A stretch of DNA of 64,000 bases from Verticillium longisporum (taxonomy: Eukaryota; Ascomycota; Sordariomycetes; Glomerellales; Plectosphaerellaceae). Location: positions 248,001 through 312,000 of the forward strand of contig JAETXT010000013.1 of assembly GCA_019188255.1 (NCBI GenBank), in the 5' to 3' direction. Every line of letters starts with the position of its first letter. Within the stretch, counting starts at the first letter, position 1. Position numbers and translations under genes: made by a program. The notes beneath the pieces were generated by a model. It did not search any database and was not told the DNA's origin. It saw nothing but the letters and a program-made list of their open reading frames with translations. Shown in pieces: positions 1 to 13,500 of the stretch.

Positions 1-258
1 TTGGCTGAGCCTTCCCCATTCAGTGGCATCACGTTGCATTGCCGACATCTGGGGTAACCTGGGGTCACATGATGCTGAGTCAGCCTCGACTCAATCAAAA
101 CAGAATAAAAAAATGAAATAAAATAAAATAAGAAAGTGAAATAAAATAAAATAAGAAAGTGAAATAAAATAGAATAAGAAAGTGAAATAAAATAAAAAAA
201 TGAAAAAGAAAGTAGTGGCAGACGGTTTTCGTCTTCATGCAATACTTGACAGTCAAAA
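1..258. other. gene-free flank with AT-rich tandem repeat
   Basis: No coding potential is visible. The stretch is dominated by the A-rich tandem array described separately, and the tRNA-Val gene begins just after it. Confidence 0.6.
115..213. repeat. 23-bp A-rich tandem repeat, about 3.5 copies
   Basis: The unit GAAATAAAATAAAATAAGAAAGT occurs perfectly at 115-137 and 138-160, and with one change at 161-183. A degenerate fourth copy runs to about 213. It lies downstream of the 3' end of the minus-strand tRNA-Val. It has no coding role. Confidence 0.9.
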
Positions 259-383
259 TGATTCAGGGGAGGCTCGAACTCCCGACCTTCAGTGAACTCC
301 TCTGATCGTCATCAAGGCGTGAGCCTCTAGATCAGCTTGGATGGATGTTAGACTGACGTGATAACCAACTACACCACCGAACC
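259..383 (-). tRNA. tRNA-Val(AAC) with a ~51-nt intron
   Basis: Read on the minus strand, the acceptor stem GGTTCGG (377-383) pairs with CTGAATC, with two G-U wobbles. The D arm, the anticodon stem TCAGT/ACTGA and a perfect T arm (GGGAG-TTCGAGC-CTCCC) can all be drawn. The loop reads CTAACA before an insertion, so the anticodon is AAC (valine). The insertion of about 51 nt sits after position 37, the canonical place for eukaryotic nuclear tRNA introns, and removing it leaves a 74-nt tRNA. The intron is long for this class but the fold is complete, so I read it as functional. Confidence 0.88.
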
Positions 384-1062
384 GGATGATTCTGCGTCCG
401 GATGCGGCATCTATGACCTCTTTGTCCCAGCTGGTGTGGTTGCTCGGACTATTGAGTACCTACCTACCTCGGCTTATTAGCAGGCGGTCGAGAAATGCTT
501 GAGACGTTAGAAGACTTTGCAGCTCGAGGTGCTGTTGCAAGCTTACTACCATCCCAAGGTCACAGAAAGTTATCATTTTAAGAACAAGGGAGTCAGGATT
601 GTGCAATATGCAACATATTTTTGAGCCAACTACAACATAGCATAATACATAGCTTTGAGTAATTGTAAAAGTTTAGAGACATCTTAGATGCGCCCATCTT
701 GTGGTTCGGGGAGGGGTCTTACAGCGTCTCAAGCTTTTGTCAAATGCTGGCTCAGGTCTCTAGGAATAGTCACAGACAGACCATGTGGGACGGAGACGGG
801 GGTGGGCATGGTATGGGCTTTCAGGTTCATCCGTGTAGGACATGGCATGGGGATAGTCACCTCACAAACCTGCATCCCTAGAAACTCGACCTGCCAGCAT
901 TGATAAACTACCTAGTCTCTCGAACAAAAAACTAAGCCTGTTGATTGACCTGGCTGATTGCCATGCAGAAAAGACCAACCCCATCCTAACGCCTCTATCC
1001 CCGACAGCGCTCTAGCTTCACTCTTGTTGAAGGCTAGTCTCGCTCACAGCTCAAAGTCTCGC
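384..1062. other. intergenic, nothing recognised
   Basis: This is the spacer between the tRNA-Val and the 3' end of the maltase gene. It holds short overlapping reading frames only, with no recognisable domain and no splice-supported exon. Confidence 0.6.
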
Positions 1063-2995
<1,933 letters not shown>

Positions 2996-3058
2996 TCAAT
3001 CGAGTGAAAGCCAGCCGGGAGGAAACATGGACTTTTGACCAGCGTCATGAAATCCGAT

Positions 3059-3072
3059 CGGCATGGTGACGG
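3059..3072 (+). promoter_or_regulatory. CGG-N8-CGG element (AmyR-type site)
   Basis: The sequence is CGGCATGGTGACGG, about 133 bp upstream of the maltase ATG. AmyR, the Zn2Cys6 activator of starch and maltose genes in Aspergillus, binds CGG-N8-(C/A)GG. Function here is inferred from context; a site this short can occur by chance. Confidence 0.4.
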
Positions 3073-3441
3073 TGGTTGCAGGGCGGGTCGCGTGGAGATG
3101 GGCGGCATGACGGGCGGGTGGGCGAACATGGCCACGCGAGCGCGGGGATTCCTCCGCCCAACTCCGGACGAAGAGGAGGCTAGCGGTGTGTCCGTTCAAA
3201 TTCATGTGGAAATGTATCTTCTCGCAGAATATGTGACGACGAGGCGCAAAACATGCTTCTGTGCGGCGTCCTTTGTGGTACTTGGAAAACAAACAAAACG
3301 ACAGACTCCGACGCACGAGGACCAAAGGCGGCAGACGGCGGAGTCTCCGCGCGCCAAGCATCACCAAAAAGCATCAAATGCATTAGACTCCGCCCTGCAG
3401 CGGCGAGACGCGGAGTGGCGTCCCCTCGATGTGCCAATGTG

Positions 3442-3455
3442 CCGAGTCATGCCCG
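3442..3455 (-). promoter_or_regulatory. CGG-N8-CGG element (AmyR-type site), reverse orientation
   Basis: The plus strand reads CCGAGTCATGCCCG, which is CGG-N8-CGG on the minus strand. It lies about 400 bp upstream of the transporter ATG. Together with the site at 3059 it gives the divergent promoter one element per side. Confidence 0.35.
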
Positions 3456-3856
3456 GGGCTCGGTCCCACCACCTGATCGCCCTCGTTTCCCTGCTTTCTC
3501 CCCTCGATTCGGCTCACAGCAAACTCTCACGTCTTTCATGACATTGGGTGCCCCCCCCTGTCTGACAGTCAACGTGGGTTCATGGCCTTTCCCCAGGCTT
3601 CTCCACAGTATTCTTCTTCCCTCCGCCTCTCCACCCCAGCTCCCAGCTCGCAACCCATGGGACTGGGCTCGCTCGTTGGGACGACATAAGTCACAGACCA
3701 GACAATCTTCTCCTTAGCGCCGAGGGGATGCATACACTCTGGGGATAAAAAGGACATTGATGCCCACGTCTCATCGTACATCGCCACTACCAACCTCTAA
3801 ACCGGCATCTCATCCCTTACCTTTACCACTGCTCTCTGTCGACTTGGCTTGACAGC

Positions 3857-5665
3857 ATGGCCGACCAAAAGCCCATCAGCGAGTCGTTCCCCAAGGACAA
3901 GGAGATGGCTACCGCTCACGAGGAGACGGCCCTTGCGCCGGGGGCCATCGCCTCCGAGGCCAAGCAGGCGGCCGATGCCGAGCAGAACATGACCGTCCTG
4001 CAGGCCATCAAGGCATATCCCAAGGCCATCGCCTGGTCTGTTCTGCTGTCGAGCACCCTTATCATGGAGGGCTACGATCTTGCGCTGCTCGGAAACCTCT
4101 ACGGTATGTTCGAGTCTGTCTCTCCCTTTTATAGAGTCTGTCTGACACCCCCTTGCAGGCAACCCGCACTTTACCAAGTACTTTGGCGAATTCCACGAGG
4201 CCAGCGGCAAATACGTCATCTCTGCCGCCCGGCAGTCGGGCCTCTCCAACGGTGCCCGCGCCGGTGGGGTCTTTGGCCTCATCATTGCCGGCTGGATGAC
4301 CGATCGCTGGGGCTACCGCTATACCACCATGACCAACCTCGTGGCCATGATCGCCTTCATCTTCATCCTCTTCTTCGCGCCCAACGTCCAGGTTCTCGTC
4401 GTCGGCCAGATTCTCTGCGGTATCCCCTGGGGCGCCTTCCAGTCGGTGACGCCGGCCTATGCCAGTGAGGTGGCGCCGGTCATTCTGCGGCCGTTCTGCA
4501 CGACCTTTATCAATGCTTGCTGGGTACGTTACAGCTCGCTCGCTGTGACATGTTCTCGTGAAACACGCTGCTGACAATTCCCAGGTCATCGGCCAGCTTC
4601 TCAGCTCTGGTATTTGCCGCGCGACCATCAACAGGCCAGACAACTGGAGCTGGCGTATTCCTTACGCCGTCCAGTGGGTTTGGCCTATCCCTATCCTCAT
4701 TGGCCTGATCTTTGCTCCCGAGTAAGTCCGGCGGTTGGACCCTTTCATGACATGACTGACATGTCCCCAAAAGATCACCATGGTGGCTCGTCCGTCACAA
4801 CAGGAGAGAAGAGGCCCGCCACTCTCTTGTGCGCCTCACGAAGCGCGATCAGCCCAGCGTCAATGTCGAAAACACGCTCGCCATGATCGAGTACACCAAC
4901 GCCCGCGAGGCCGAGGTCAGGGAGGGCACATCGATCCGCGACTGCTTCCGGTGCACCGTTCTTCGCCGCACAGAAATTGTCGTCATTCTCTGGATCGTTC
5001 AGACGCTGGGAGGCCAGAACCTAATGGGGTACTTCACCTTCGTGATGGTGCAGGCCGGTCTGGATCCCACGAACTCCCTCAACCTGTCCATCGCCAACTC
5101 CGGCCTCGGTCTCGTCGGCGTCATCGGCTCGTGGTTCTTGATGTCCTACGTCGGAAGGCGCAAGATCCACTTTTCCGGACTCGTCTGCCAGTTCACCATC
5201 CTGATCGTCGTCGGATCTCTGTACTTTGGCCGCAACAACGCCTCGCTGTGGGCCACGGCGGGCTTCCTCATCCTCTTCACCTTTGTGTATGACTTCACCG
5301 TGGGGCCCGTCACCTACTCGCTCATCTCGGAGCTGTCCTCGACCCGTCTCAAGACCAAGACGATCGTCCTGGCGCGCGCGGCCTACAACACGTCCAACAT
5401 TTTCGTCAACGTCATGACCAACTACCAGCTTTCGAGCGCCGCCTGGAACTGGTCGACGCGCGCTGCTTTCTTCTGGGCCGGGACGTGCTTCTTCTGCGTC
5501 ATCTGGGTCTACTTCCGTCTGCCCGAGCCCAAGGGACGCACCTATGCCGAGTTGGACATGCTGTTTGAGCAGGGTGTGTCGGCGAGGAAGTTTGCAAAGA
5601 CCAAGGTCGATGCTTATTCTGACACGAACGTCCTGGCGAAGAAATCGTTGGATGGGGCTTATTAA
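3857..5665 (+). CDS. MFS alpha-glucoside (maltose) transporter
   Basis: Plasma-membrane sugar porter, probably a proton symporter for maltose or other alpha-glucosides, 546 aa. Four exons: 3857..4103, 4159..4523, 4585..4721 and 4774..5665; each intron is 52-61 nt with GT-AG ends, and frame is kept throughout. Sugar-porter signatures are visible: G-W-M-T-D-R-W-G-Y-R between TM2 and TM3, PESPWWLVR at the start of the central loop, and LPEPKGRTYAELDMLFE after TM12. About twelve hydrophobic segments lie between cytosolic tails. It resembles the yeast MAL11/AGT1 branch of the sugar porter family. The head-to-head position with a maltase gene strongly supports the substrate class; the exact sugar is not determined by sequence. 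Confidence 0.93.
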
Positions 5666-7256
5666 CGGGGTTGTGATCGAGGGCTGTCAAGTCTTGAAAT
5701 GCATGAAATCGAATTTGCCTTCTTGTGAGATTTTGTGCCATGATCCGTGTTGTTTGGTTTGTCTCCTCGTTAATGACCATGTTGGATCGCAGGTGCCATG
5801 TCTCGAGACTTCAGACATTACAGCATGGATAGAAGCCCTACACTTCTGGGAAAGACCTCTTAAGCAATCTCACCTTGCCTGTATATGATATGTGCTAATC
5901 AGGCAAATGAAGTCTTCGCGACTGACCTAGTACCGTTCAGATTTCAATGTACAGTAAAGACAATCCGAGATTTTAAATCACATTGTAATACACATATAAC
6001 CAGGGTAACAGTGTCGAAGACATAATACAGAATGCGGATGGCAAATGTCTCATCGAGCTATCAGTGTTTCGACGTTCAGTAGGTCCACTAGTGGTTGACT
6101 AGATATCCTAACAAGGATAACATAAATGGGTGGGATGGCGTGAGGGCCACGGCTTCCGCGGACTTGCAATACGGCGAGAGCGTTCCCCAATTAGCACGTC
6201 GATGCAGACAAGGGTACTAACTCAAGACGAATAAGCACCATCTATCTAGCTATAGAGCGACGCTCTCAGCACCAGAACGGTGAAGAAGCCCGACTCACCA
6301 TCTATAGCATGACATCCGACACCATCAGACTGACAACAGCATGGCATTGACCCCCCGATCTATGCACATGACTAACCGACACACCACACTTGGAGGCGCT
6401 GACGCCACAGGAAAGACTCAACCGGAACACCTCCAAGCAGGATAGCCTGCCCCCCCCCTCCCCCCAGACGACCAGAAATGAAGTCCATAGACTAAGCAGC
6501 AACTTGAATATTTTTTGCCGATATATGATTTATAGTGGCGTTGAATATATCATCATCATCATCATGAACAAAGATAACATCACATGAATATCCTTATCAG
6601 CGGGTGGTGATGCAGGAATAGAACCTTACCAGTTAAATGGCAATTTTGTTGGGAGAAGGGAGTTACTGTATTCAGAAAAAAAGATCAGGCCTTGCCGACA
6701 CCTAGTTTGAATCATGTATGGTGTCCCGAACCAGTGTCGGAATGGTCCTCCAGTTACGCACCTGAGTTTTCAGTCCCGCCGATACGGACGGCCTGGAAAG
6801 AACGAGGTTTGGGGCGAATGTCTGAAGATTGGGACTCCAAATGTGTGTTGGGCGGCCTGGAGAATCACCATTTCACGCCCACTCTTGACATGGACCGTTC
6901 GAGGGGATTTGATGCGGAAAAACGCATGCATATTCTGTAGGTAACTATCTAGATACCCTCTAATTACCTGGACATTCCTCAGGTGGTGCCTGAAACCAAG
7001 CCATTGGAGGCACTGGGCACACGAGCCAGTGCCAGGTAAATGCCATTGACCAAGTGAATGCCACCACCAACAAGCACTACATCATCTGGGCCTCTGGGTT
7101 TTTGAATGTGTCGTTGGATGAGGTAGAATCGTATTGCCACCTCGAAAGTCTGAAGTAGCAACAACGCCACCCTCATCACCACCATGTAAGTCATGCTATG
7201 CATCTCAGCAATGACCATCCCAAAAGCGTCATGTACCAATTATTCAACATAACAGA
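5666..7256. other. gene-free stretch, nothing recognised
   Basis: AT-richer spacer downstream of the transporter. It includes a short CAT/ATC microsatellite near 6550-6565 and runs of C near 6450. No domain or spliced gene could be assembled on either strand. Confidence 0.5.
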
Positions 7257-7690
7257 ATGGATCGCGACGGCAAGAACGACAAGAAAGGCGGCTTCGAGAC
7301 AAAAACTGTCAGTGGTCGCGGCGGTGGCAGTCGTGGTGGCCGCGGAGGACGAGGAGGACGAGGAGGCGGCCTCCGTGCCACTCGAACCATGATGGGCCAG
7401 CTGCAACGAGCAGCGGATGCTGGCTCCCATGCCACGATGGACCGGCTGCAGCGAGAAGCGGGCGAGGGCCGGATCCCTCGCGAGCAGGTCACCACGGCCC
7501 TTCTGGGTTCGTTGATGGGTAGCGGCAACAGCGGCAAAAGCGTGAGCACCCTGCCTTCGATTTCTTAATGTTTCATGTCTAACAGTGTTCCGGCAGCCCA
7601 AAAGTGAAGAAGAATGCCCAGGCTGCGGCCTTCCAGCCCCGGCGTGGTGGCGGCAATGGGGGCAACGGCGGATGCCTACTCATCGGGTAG
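7257..7690 (+). CDS. possible small RGG/glycine-rich protein
   Basis: Tentative two-exon gene of 129 aa: 7257..7541 and 7586..7690. The intron is 44 nt (GTGAGC donor, CTAACAG acceptor). Splicing keeps frame and extends the glycine-rich reading to a second low-complexity block, RRGGGNGGNGG, ending in CLLIG and a stop. Residues 20-38 form an RGG-box-like tract (S-R-G-G-R-G-G-R-G-G-R-G-G-G), a feature of many RNA-binding proteins. The middle is a charged, helical-looking segment (MGQLQRAADAG... RLQREAGEG). A preceding CTAACAG-like acceptor and GTAAGT near 7186 hint at a 5'UTR intron. No family is recognised. The opposite strand is also open here, so composition alone could explain it. Confidence 0.42.
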
Positions 7691-8448
7691 CTTGTCAGCA
7701 GCAACGGCGGCAACCATGCGAGGGTGAAGACGGCAGCCATGGTGATCATGGGATGTCCGGGTCCCATCATCTGCTGGTTTAGTGTGGCAAGTGTGAAGGA
7801 GTCTCGCGATGTGTGAGGTCTCTTGGAGGTCTCTTGGAGGTCTCTAACCCGGTAGAATAATCGATGCCCTCCAGTTTCGGGACGGCGGCCCTCCTCATAA
7901 GTAGTCCCCCAAAGCTCTGGGCCCCCCTTTTCTTTAACTCCTCTATCAAACAACAGGTCCCGCAGCCCTCTATTGTTGCTCGAGGGTCCTTGCAGCCAGA
8001 TAGCCTTCCAGTGCACCGGCCCCCTTTCCATGAATTTGCTTTTCGCTGCCTTATATGATGTGATGTGCAATCATATACTGTGTGACCCTGGTTCAACTTT
8101 GACTCTTCTTACGCACCTTGTGCTGGGGGGAACGTTCCTTTGAGCATTGCCTGATTTGGAGCAGTGCACGTCATCGGAGCTCGAGTCAAAGCTCCACATG
8201 ACTGTGGACTTTCCTCCCTAATTCGAGGGTACACGTTAATTGATGATTTCCTTGAAGGCAGGTATGGGACTGGTAAGCACTTCAATATAGCGAAAACATG
8301 GCAAGCTCTCGCTCCGTGACACATGCTCTACGAACACCAGGCATGTCATCGAGCCTCGATCTACGCCAGGCCACAGAGACACACGACACACGAATAACAC
8401 ATTGAAGAATAAACATTCTACTAGCTCTTTCCTCTTCATCGACGCACT
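7691..8448. other. gene-free stretch, nothing recognised
   Basis: Spacer between the possible RGG protein and the membrane-protein gene. It has a short direct repeat of GGTCTCTTGGA around 7816-7845 and otherwise nothing supported. Confidence 0.5.
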
Positions 8449-8949
8449 TCATGACCCAGTCGACAGCCTATACTCGACACCCCGCTGACACGCACCAGTA
8501 GCTACCTCAAAAGCCAACCCCGCATACAACCCCCCCAGTCCCATGAAAGTCCGAGCGTAATAATTGACGTACGCCGACGATTCGTACGTCACAATGACAA
8601 AGACGGTACTGGCGCCGAGCCCGAGCCCGACGGCCAGGTACCTGCCAACCTGCGTCGCCGGCCAGGCGACCTGCGCGGAGAGGGTGGCGAGCGTGAGGGC
8701 CATGAGCTGGGCGGCGAGGATGGCGACGAGGGCGGCGCCCATGTATTCCTCGTTGTCGGCGTACAGCTCGCTCTTGGCTAGGACGCCGATGATGAGCCAC
8801 GGGACCGCCGAGAGGATGGTGCTGGCGACGGAGAAGCGGGCGCACAGGGCCTTGTCGGTGGTTTCGGGCGCCGACTCGATGAGTTCGAGGGTGGCTTGGC
8901 TGTCCTCATACTGGGGGAGTATCGCTTTCTCGGAAGACATGGTGCTCAT
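8449..8949 (-). CDS. small four-helix membrane protein, unknown function
   Basis: Single-exon gene of 166 aa with ATG at 8949. The first 45 residues are hydrophilic and acidic. They are followed by four hydrophobic segments at roughly residues 46-65, 74-97, 103-122 and 128-150, with short loops. The last helix is glycine-rich (FMGLGGLYAGLAFEV). The alternation of a polar N-tail with regular 20-residue hydrophobic runs and GC-rich third positions support a real gene. No family is recognised and no motif suggests a transported substrate. Its neighbours are unrelated, so context gives no function. Confidence 0.7.
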   Translation of the reverse strand: MSTMSSEKAILPQYEDSQATLELIESAPETTDKALCARFSVASTILSAVPWLIIGVLAKSELYADNEEYMGAALVAILAAQLMALTLATLSAQVAWPATQVGRYLAVGLGLGASTVFVIVTYESSAYVNYYARTFMGLGGLYAGLAFEVATGACQRGVEYRLSTGS

Positions 8950-10020
8950 CTAGGATGGGGAGCGGGCCAAGATGTCGGATGGATATTGTTGAGCAAAAGG
9001 TGAAATTGGGTTTACGTCTGGAGATGATGATGTCTACAGAGAGACGACTTGACAGGCCAAGCTGTCCCTTTTGAACTCAAAAACCCTCTGGCGGAACGGC
9101 TCTCCCAAGAATGCCCAGGCTGGGGTCGGGAAAAGGGCACAGCAGTCTGAGGAATCCGACCTCTCTTGAACGCGCTTGGCTCACCGCGGTGTGGCTGCCA
9201 CGACGTTTCCCCCAAGAGGGGCTAAATTCTTCACAACAGCCTGCGTGCGCTTCACTTCTCGGCATTCCGCCCCCGCTGAGCCATGGACGCCGTTCTGCTG
9301 CATTGTGTGCTCGGTTGGGCCTCATGTTGCGACGACTGTACACCCCCGGAATCGCGTACGTTTCTTCGGGCAGATCTTTTGGCGCAAGACACCGCGTGTC
9401 CGGGAGCCAATGGAGGAACACTAGTGTTGGATCTGGCCGGCCACGTTCAACGGGCTGCGCGGTGCACATTCCACAACCCAAGTCGTGTTGGAATGCTGCG
9501 GGCCACGATGCAAGGGAACGTCGATTGACGACAGCGCTGCGACGCCCCCATTGGCCCCCATACCAGGAATAGCCGGCATGGCGTGCACTTCCAAGACGTA
9601 CTCTGTCTGCCAAGCCCATGGCAGGGAGATCCGCCGCAAGCGAGTGCTCAATATAGCCCAGAGATGAAGCTAATGCGTCGCTAACGGTGTCTCGAGAATT
9701 CAATGCGCCGAACCATTGCTGCGCATGGCTTCTGATGCTGGGAGCGTGACGGTTCGCACGTCGAGTGCCTGTCGCGACAATGCCATTGTGGAAGGCCAAG
9801 CTCTCAGCCACCAACGCTTCCAGGTGAATCAGGCGCTGAGTGCGAGGCAAAAAATCGGAGCGGCCAAGTTGTGTCTTCAACATCTTTGTCACTTGCTCAT
9901 CAGCACAGGCTGGATGGTACGTTGAGAGCCTCCTTGACCACTCTCAGCAAGCATTCTGTTTCGACGCGAAAGAAGCTTCATCCACGACACCTCGACGCCA
10001 ACAGCCCAAAACAAAAGAAC
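8950..10020. other. intergenic with one long doubtful reading frame
   Basis: Contains a 271-codon frame on the minus strand (9077..9892). Its translation is rich in R, W, H, P and S and matches no family that I recognise. It lacks the periodic composition of its neighbours. I keep it only as a note. Confidence 0.35.
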
Positions 10021-10107
10021 TGCTCCGAGGCGGATTCGAACTGCCGTCAATGCAGTATTGTAGTAAGAACCACAATGCATCATCCTAACCAACTAGACGA
10101 TCGAAGC
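10021..10107 (-). tRNA. tRNA-His(GTG) with a 14-nt intron
   Basis: On the minus strand GCTTCGA (10101-10107) pairs with TCGGAGC at the 3' end (one T-G wobble). The anticodon stem is ATGCA/TGCAT and the loop reads TTGTGG, giving anticodon GTG (histidine). A 14-nt insertion TTCTTACTACAATA follows position 37, the canonical intron site; without it the tRNA is 73 nt. The T stem GGCAG/CCGCC has one A-C mismatch, which is unusual and could mean a slightly degraded copy. Confidence 0.8.
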
Positions 10108-10561
10108 TGTTGGTTGTGCAGGGGTCCGGCCGACGGCATCATGGCCGACGTGGAGGGTGGCGTCGTGCGAGACCCGCTGGGCTGCAGGGTCGCCGTCTGT
10201 TTTACGTGTCGTGATCGCTTCGCGTCGGTAGGGCGGATGTGGTCACTGGTCGTGGCCTGTTAGGCCTCCAAGGTCGAGTTCCGTGAGCATGGATGTTCCG
10301 CTCGTCCTCGGCGCAAGAGATCTCAGTGCGTGGAAGTGTGGCATCAACTGTGAAAACACGGCAAAAGCGTACGTCACATGGTCCAGTAAATCATCGATCT
10401 ATTCGGCGTGTGCAAGCCATGGATATCATCCATGCCCAGAGCCATGGGGGCATGCTTTTCTCTATCTACAACGGGAATCTCACTCATCACTCATGAGTCA
10501 TTACAGTTTTTGGGTCGCTTTTCCACCTCGGTTCCTTCCGTTCTTCGGAGAACCCAAACAT
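10108..10561. other. intergenic, nothing recognised
   Basis: Spacer between the tRNA-His and the 3' end of the importin gene, including the probable 3'UTR of the latter. No supported gene. Confidence 0.5.
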
Positions 10562-13500
10562 CTAGGACAGGGCCTGGACGAGCTTCTGCACGAGAGCGCG
10601 CGTCTCGGGCTCGAGCTGCTCCTCGGGCGGGCTGAGGACCTGCTGGAGGATGGGCAGGATCTTGGGCGTCAGCTGCTGGACGGCAGGGTTCTGCTGGTCG
10701 TAGAGCTTGAAGATGGCCTGGTAGATCGGCTCGTTCTCCTCGTAGTCCTCCTTCAGGGGGAGCACGTCGAGGACGGCGGGCAGCACCTTCTCAACGAGGG
10801 CGGGCTGCGGGTTGGCGCTGATCATGCGGCAGATGCAGCCAGAGACATTGTCGGTGATGCGCGACTCCTGCACCTGCAGAAGGGGCTCGAGCTTGCGCAG
10901 AATGTCAGCGTAGCGAGGGAAGGTCGTGTTGGTGTCGGTCGAGTTGAGGATGAGCTGGCCAATGGCGTAGGCGGCGTTGGACTTGGTGAGCGAGTCCTCG
11001 TCGGAGAGGCGGTGGAAGAGCACGGGGAGCAGCGAGCCGGTGAACTCGGTGACGGCGCCACCCATGAACTTGATGGCCTCGGCAATGACACCGACGGCGG
11101 TCGACCGCTCGAGGGACTCCTGAGAGCTGGCGAACTTGAGGACCGGCTTCTCAAAGACCTTCCAGAGCTCGCCAAAGTCGGGGCCGAGGGCCGTGGCGAG
11201 GCCAAGCACAACGTCGAGCGCCGTGTCAATGACGAGCCAGTCAAACTCGGACGAGCCACCCTCGGCGTCCTGCTCCTCCTCCTCGTCACCAAGATCCTGC
11301 TGGCAAGGGTGCGAGCGGGTGATGAGAGTGCTGAGGACAGTGACGGTCTGGGGGAGCATGTCCTCCTGGGTCAGGATGGCGGGGCCGCAGGCCTTGAGGG
11401 TGGCACCGACGTTGCGGTTGATCTCCGTGACGACATCACTAGAATACATGTCAGCGTCAAGTCGAACAGAAGAGATTGCGTGACAACGTGAAGAGGATAT
11501 CCAAAAGTCAGGAGTAGATCAAACGTGTTCTCAGCAACCGCGGCATAAATGCCGCGTCTGAGTGAGCTGGGTATAACGCGAGGTATTCATCATTCGGGAG
11601 TGGGGATCGTAAAGAGATGCATGGCACGTACCGTTCGTTGTCGTCGGCCCAGGGTATGAGGGTGGCCTTGGTGACAAGCTCGCCGAGGGCGGTGAGCGAG
11701 GCATCAGGGGTCTGCTTCAGGGGAATACCAGGCTGCCACTTCTGGCCGGACTGGTCCTCGAACAGCTGCCAGACACGGGCGTACGAGCGCCACAGAGTGG
11801 AGAGGGCGGCCTTGCGGCTGCCGTCGTAAGCGCTCTCCACGAGGGGAAGAATCTTCTCCATGGCAGGCTCGAGGTATTGCCTGACGGCGGCGAGATCGCA
11901 AGAGTGGGTGACGACGTCGCCGAACACCTCGAGGGCGATCTCCTGCTCCATGTCGATGGCGGTAACACCGGCAAGGTCATCAAGCCAGTCGTCGTCATCC
12001 TCACCCTCCTCGGCAATGGCCTGGTCAATCTCGTCCTCGGTAGGCTTGACCTTGATGCGGCGGCCACCGACGGAAATGACACCATCGGGAGCGTCCTCGG
12101 CGTTGAGGCCGGGGATCTCGAGCTCCTCCTCCTCCGACTCGAGGCACTCAAAGAGGCCCTTGAAGACGCCGGGCAGGAAGTGGGCAAAGTCAGCACCGTA
12201 GACCTTGGAGAGCGAGGCCCAGAGGATGAAGCTAGTCTCCTTGAGGCGGGCGCTGTCCAGGGAGAGTGCCTCCTCGCTGGCCTTCATGAGGTCGACGACG
12301 TAGGGCTGGAAAGCCTCGGGGCCAACGGCGCCGGCGATGCGGCCCATGGAGTCGCAGACGGAGGAGCGCAGAGCGAGGGTGTCATCATCACCAGTGACGG
12401 TGACGTACTGGCCGAGCGCGCTCATGACATCCTTGAAGTAGGGCTTGAAGGCCTCACCACCCATGGAGAAGGCGATGGCGCCAATGGCACCAGCGGCAGC
12501 AGCCTTGACGCCCGAGTCCTCGTGGTTGAGGAGCTTGCCCATGGGCACGATGAGCTTGGGGCCGTACACCTTCATGAGGTCGGCCTCGAGACCCTCGCCG
12601 ACGAGCGAGTCGAGGGCGCTGCAGACGGAGCGGATGACACCGACGTTCTTCTTGCTCGACTCCTGCGAGGCAGCCTCGAGGTTCTTCAGGAGAGCGGCAA
12701 TGAGGTCCTCGTGGCCAGAGGCGAGCTCATCAGCCATCTCGTCGGCGAGGTGGATGAGACCAATGAGGGCAGCGTAGCGCACATTGTCATCGTGGTCGTT
12801 GAGGAGCTTGACGATCATGGGCAGGAGAGTCTTGAGCTGGGTGGCGATGAAGTCGGGGGCACCCTCGGCGGCCGTGCCGAGAGCGAGAATGGCGGCCTTG
12901 CGGTGGCCGGGGTCCTGGTGCTGAGCGTACTGGGGGAACGTCTCGAGCAGGGGGACGATGACCTGGCGAGGGGGCAGGTCGCTCGCGAGCTGGTCAATCA
13001 GGGAGAGAGCAGTCTTGGCGGGGGACGTGTCATCAGGGTCGGCCTCGTCCTCGACCTCGGTGAGGATCTGCATGCTCTTGATCATGAGCTGGGCACCCAT
13101 GTCCTTCATGGCCTGGATCTTCATGCGGCGGTAGCGAGCACACTGGCCGAGGAAGGACAGAGCCTGCGAACGGGCCTCATCCTCAGCGTTGGTGTTGGCG
13201 GCAAGGTCAATCATGAACTGGATGAGATCCTTGAGGTGGGGTGCCAGGAAGGCAGGGTCGTAGGCGAGGAAGTTTTGGAAAATCTCAAAGATGACCTTGT
13301 ACTGCTCGTCGGCCTCGGCCTGCACGGCGTCCTTGAGAATCTGGACAATGGGCTGGACGAAGAAGTGAATGGCAGCGAGGCTCTCGGCATCGTCCTCGGG
13401 GTCGACGAGCATCAGCAGCGAGCCGATGGCCTTGACCGAGTTGAGGCGGACATCGACACTCGCAGGGTCCTGGATGGTGGACTTGAGAATGTTCAGGTGC

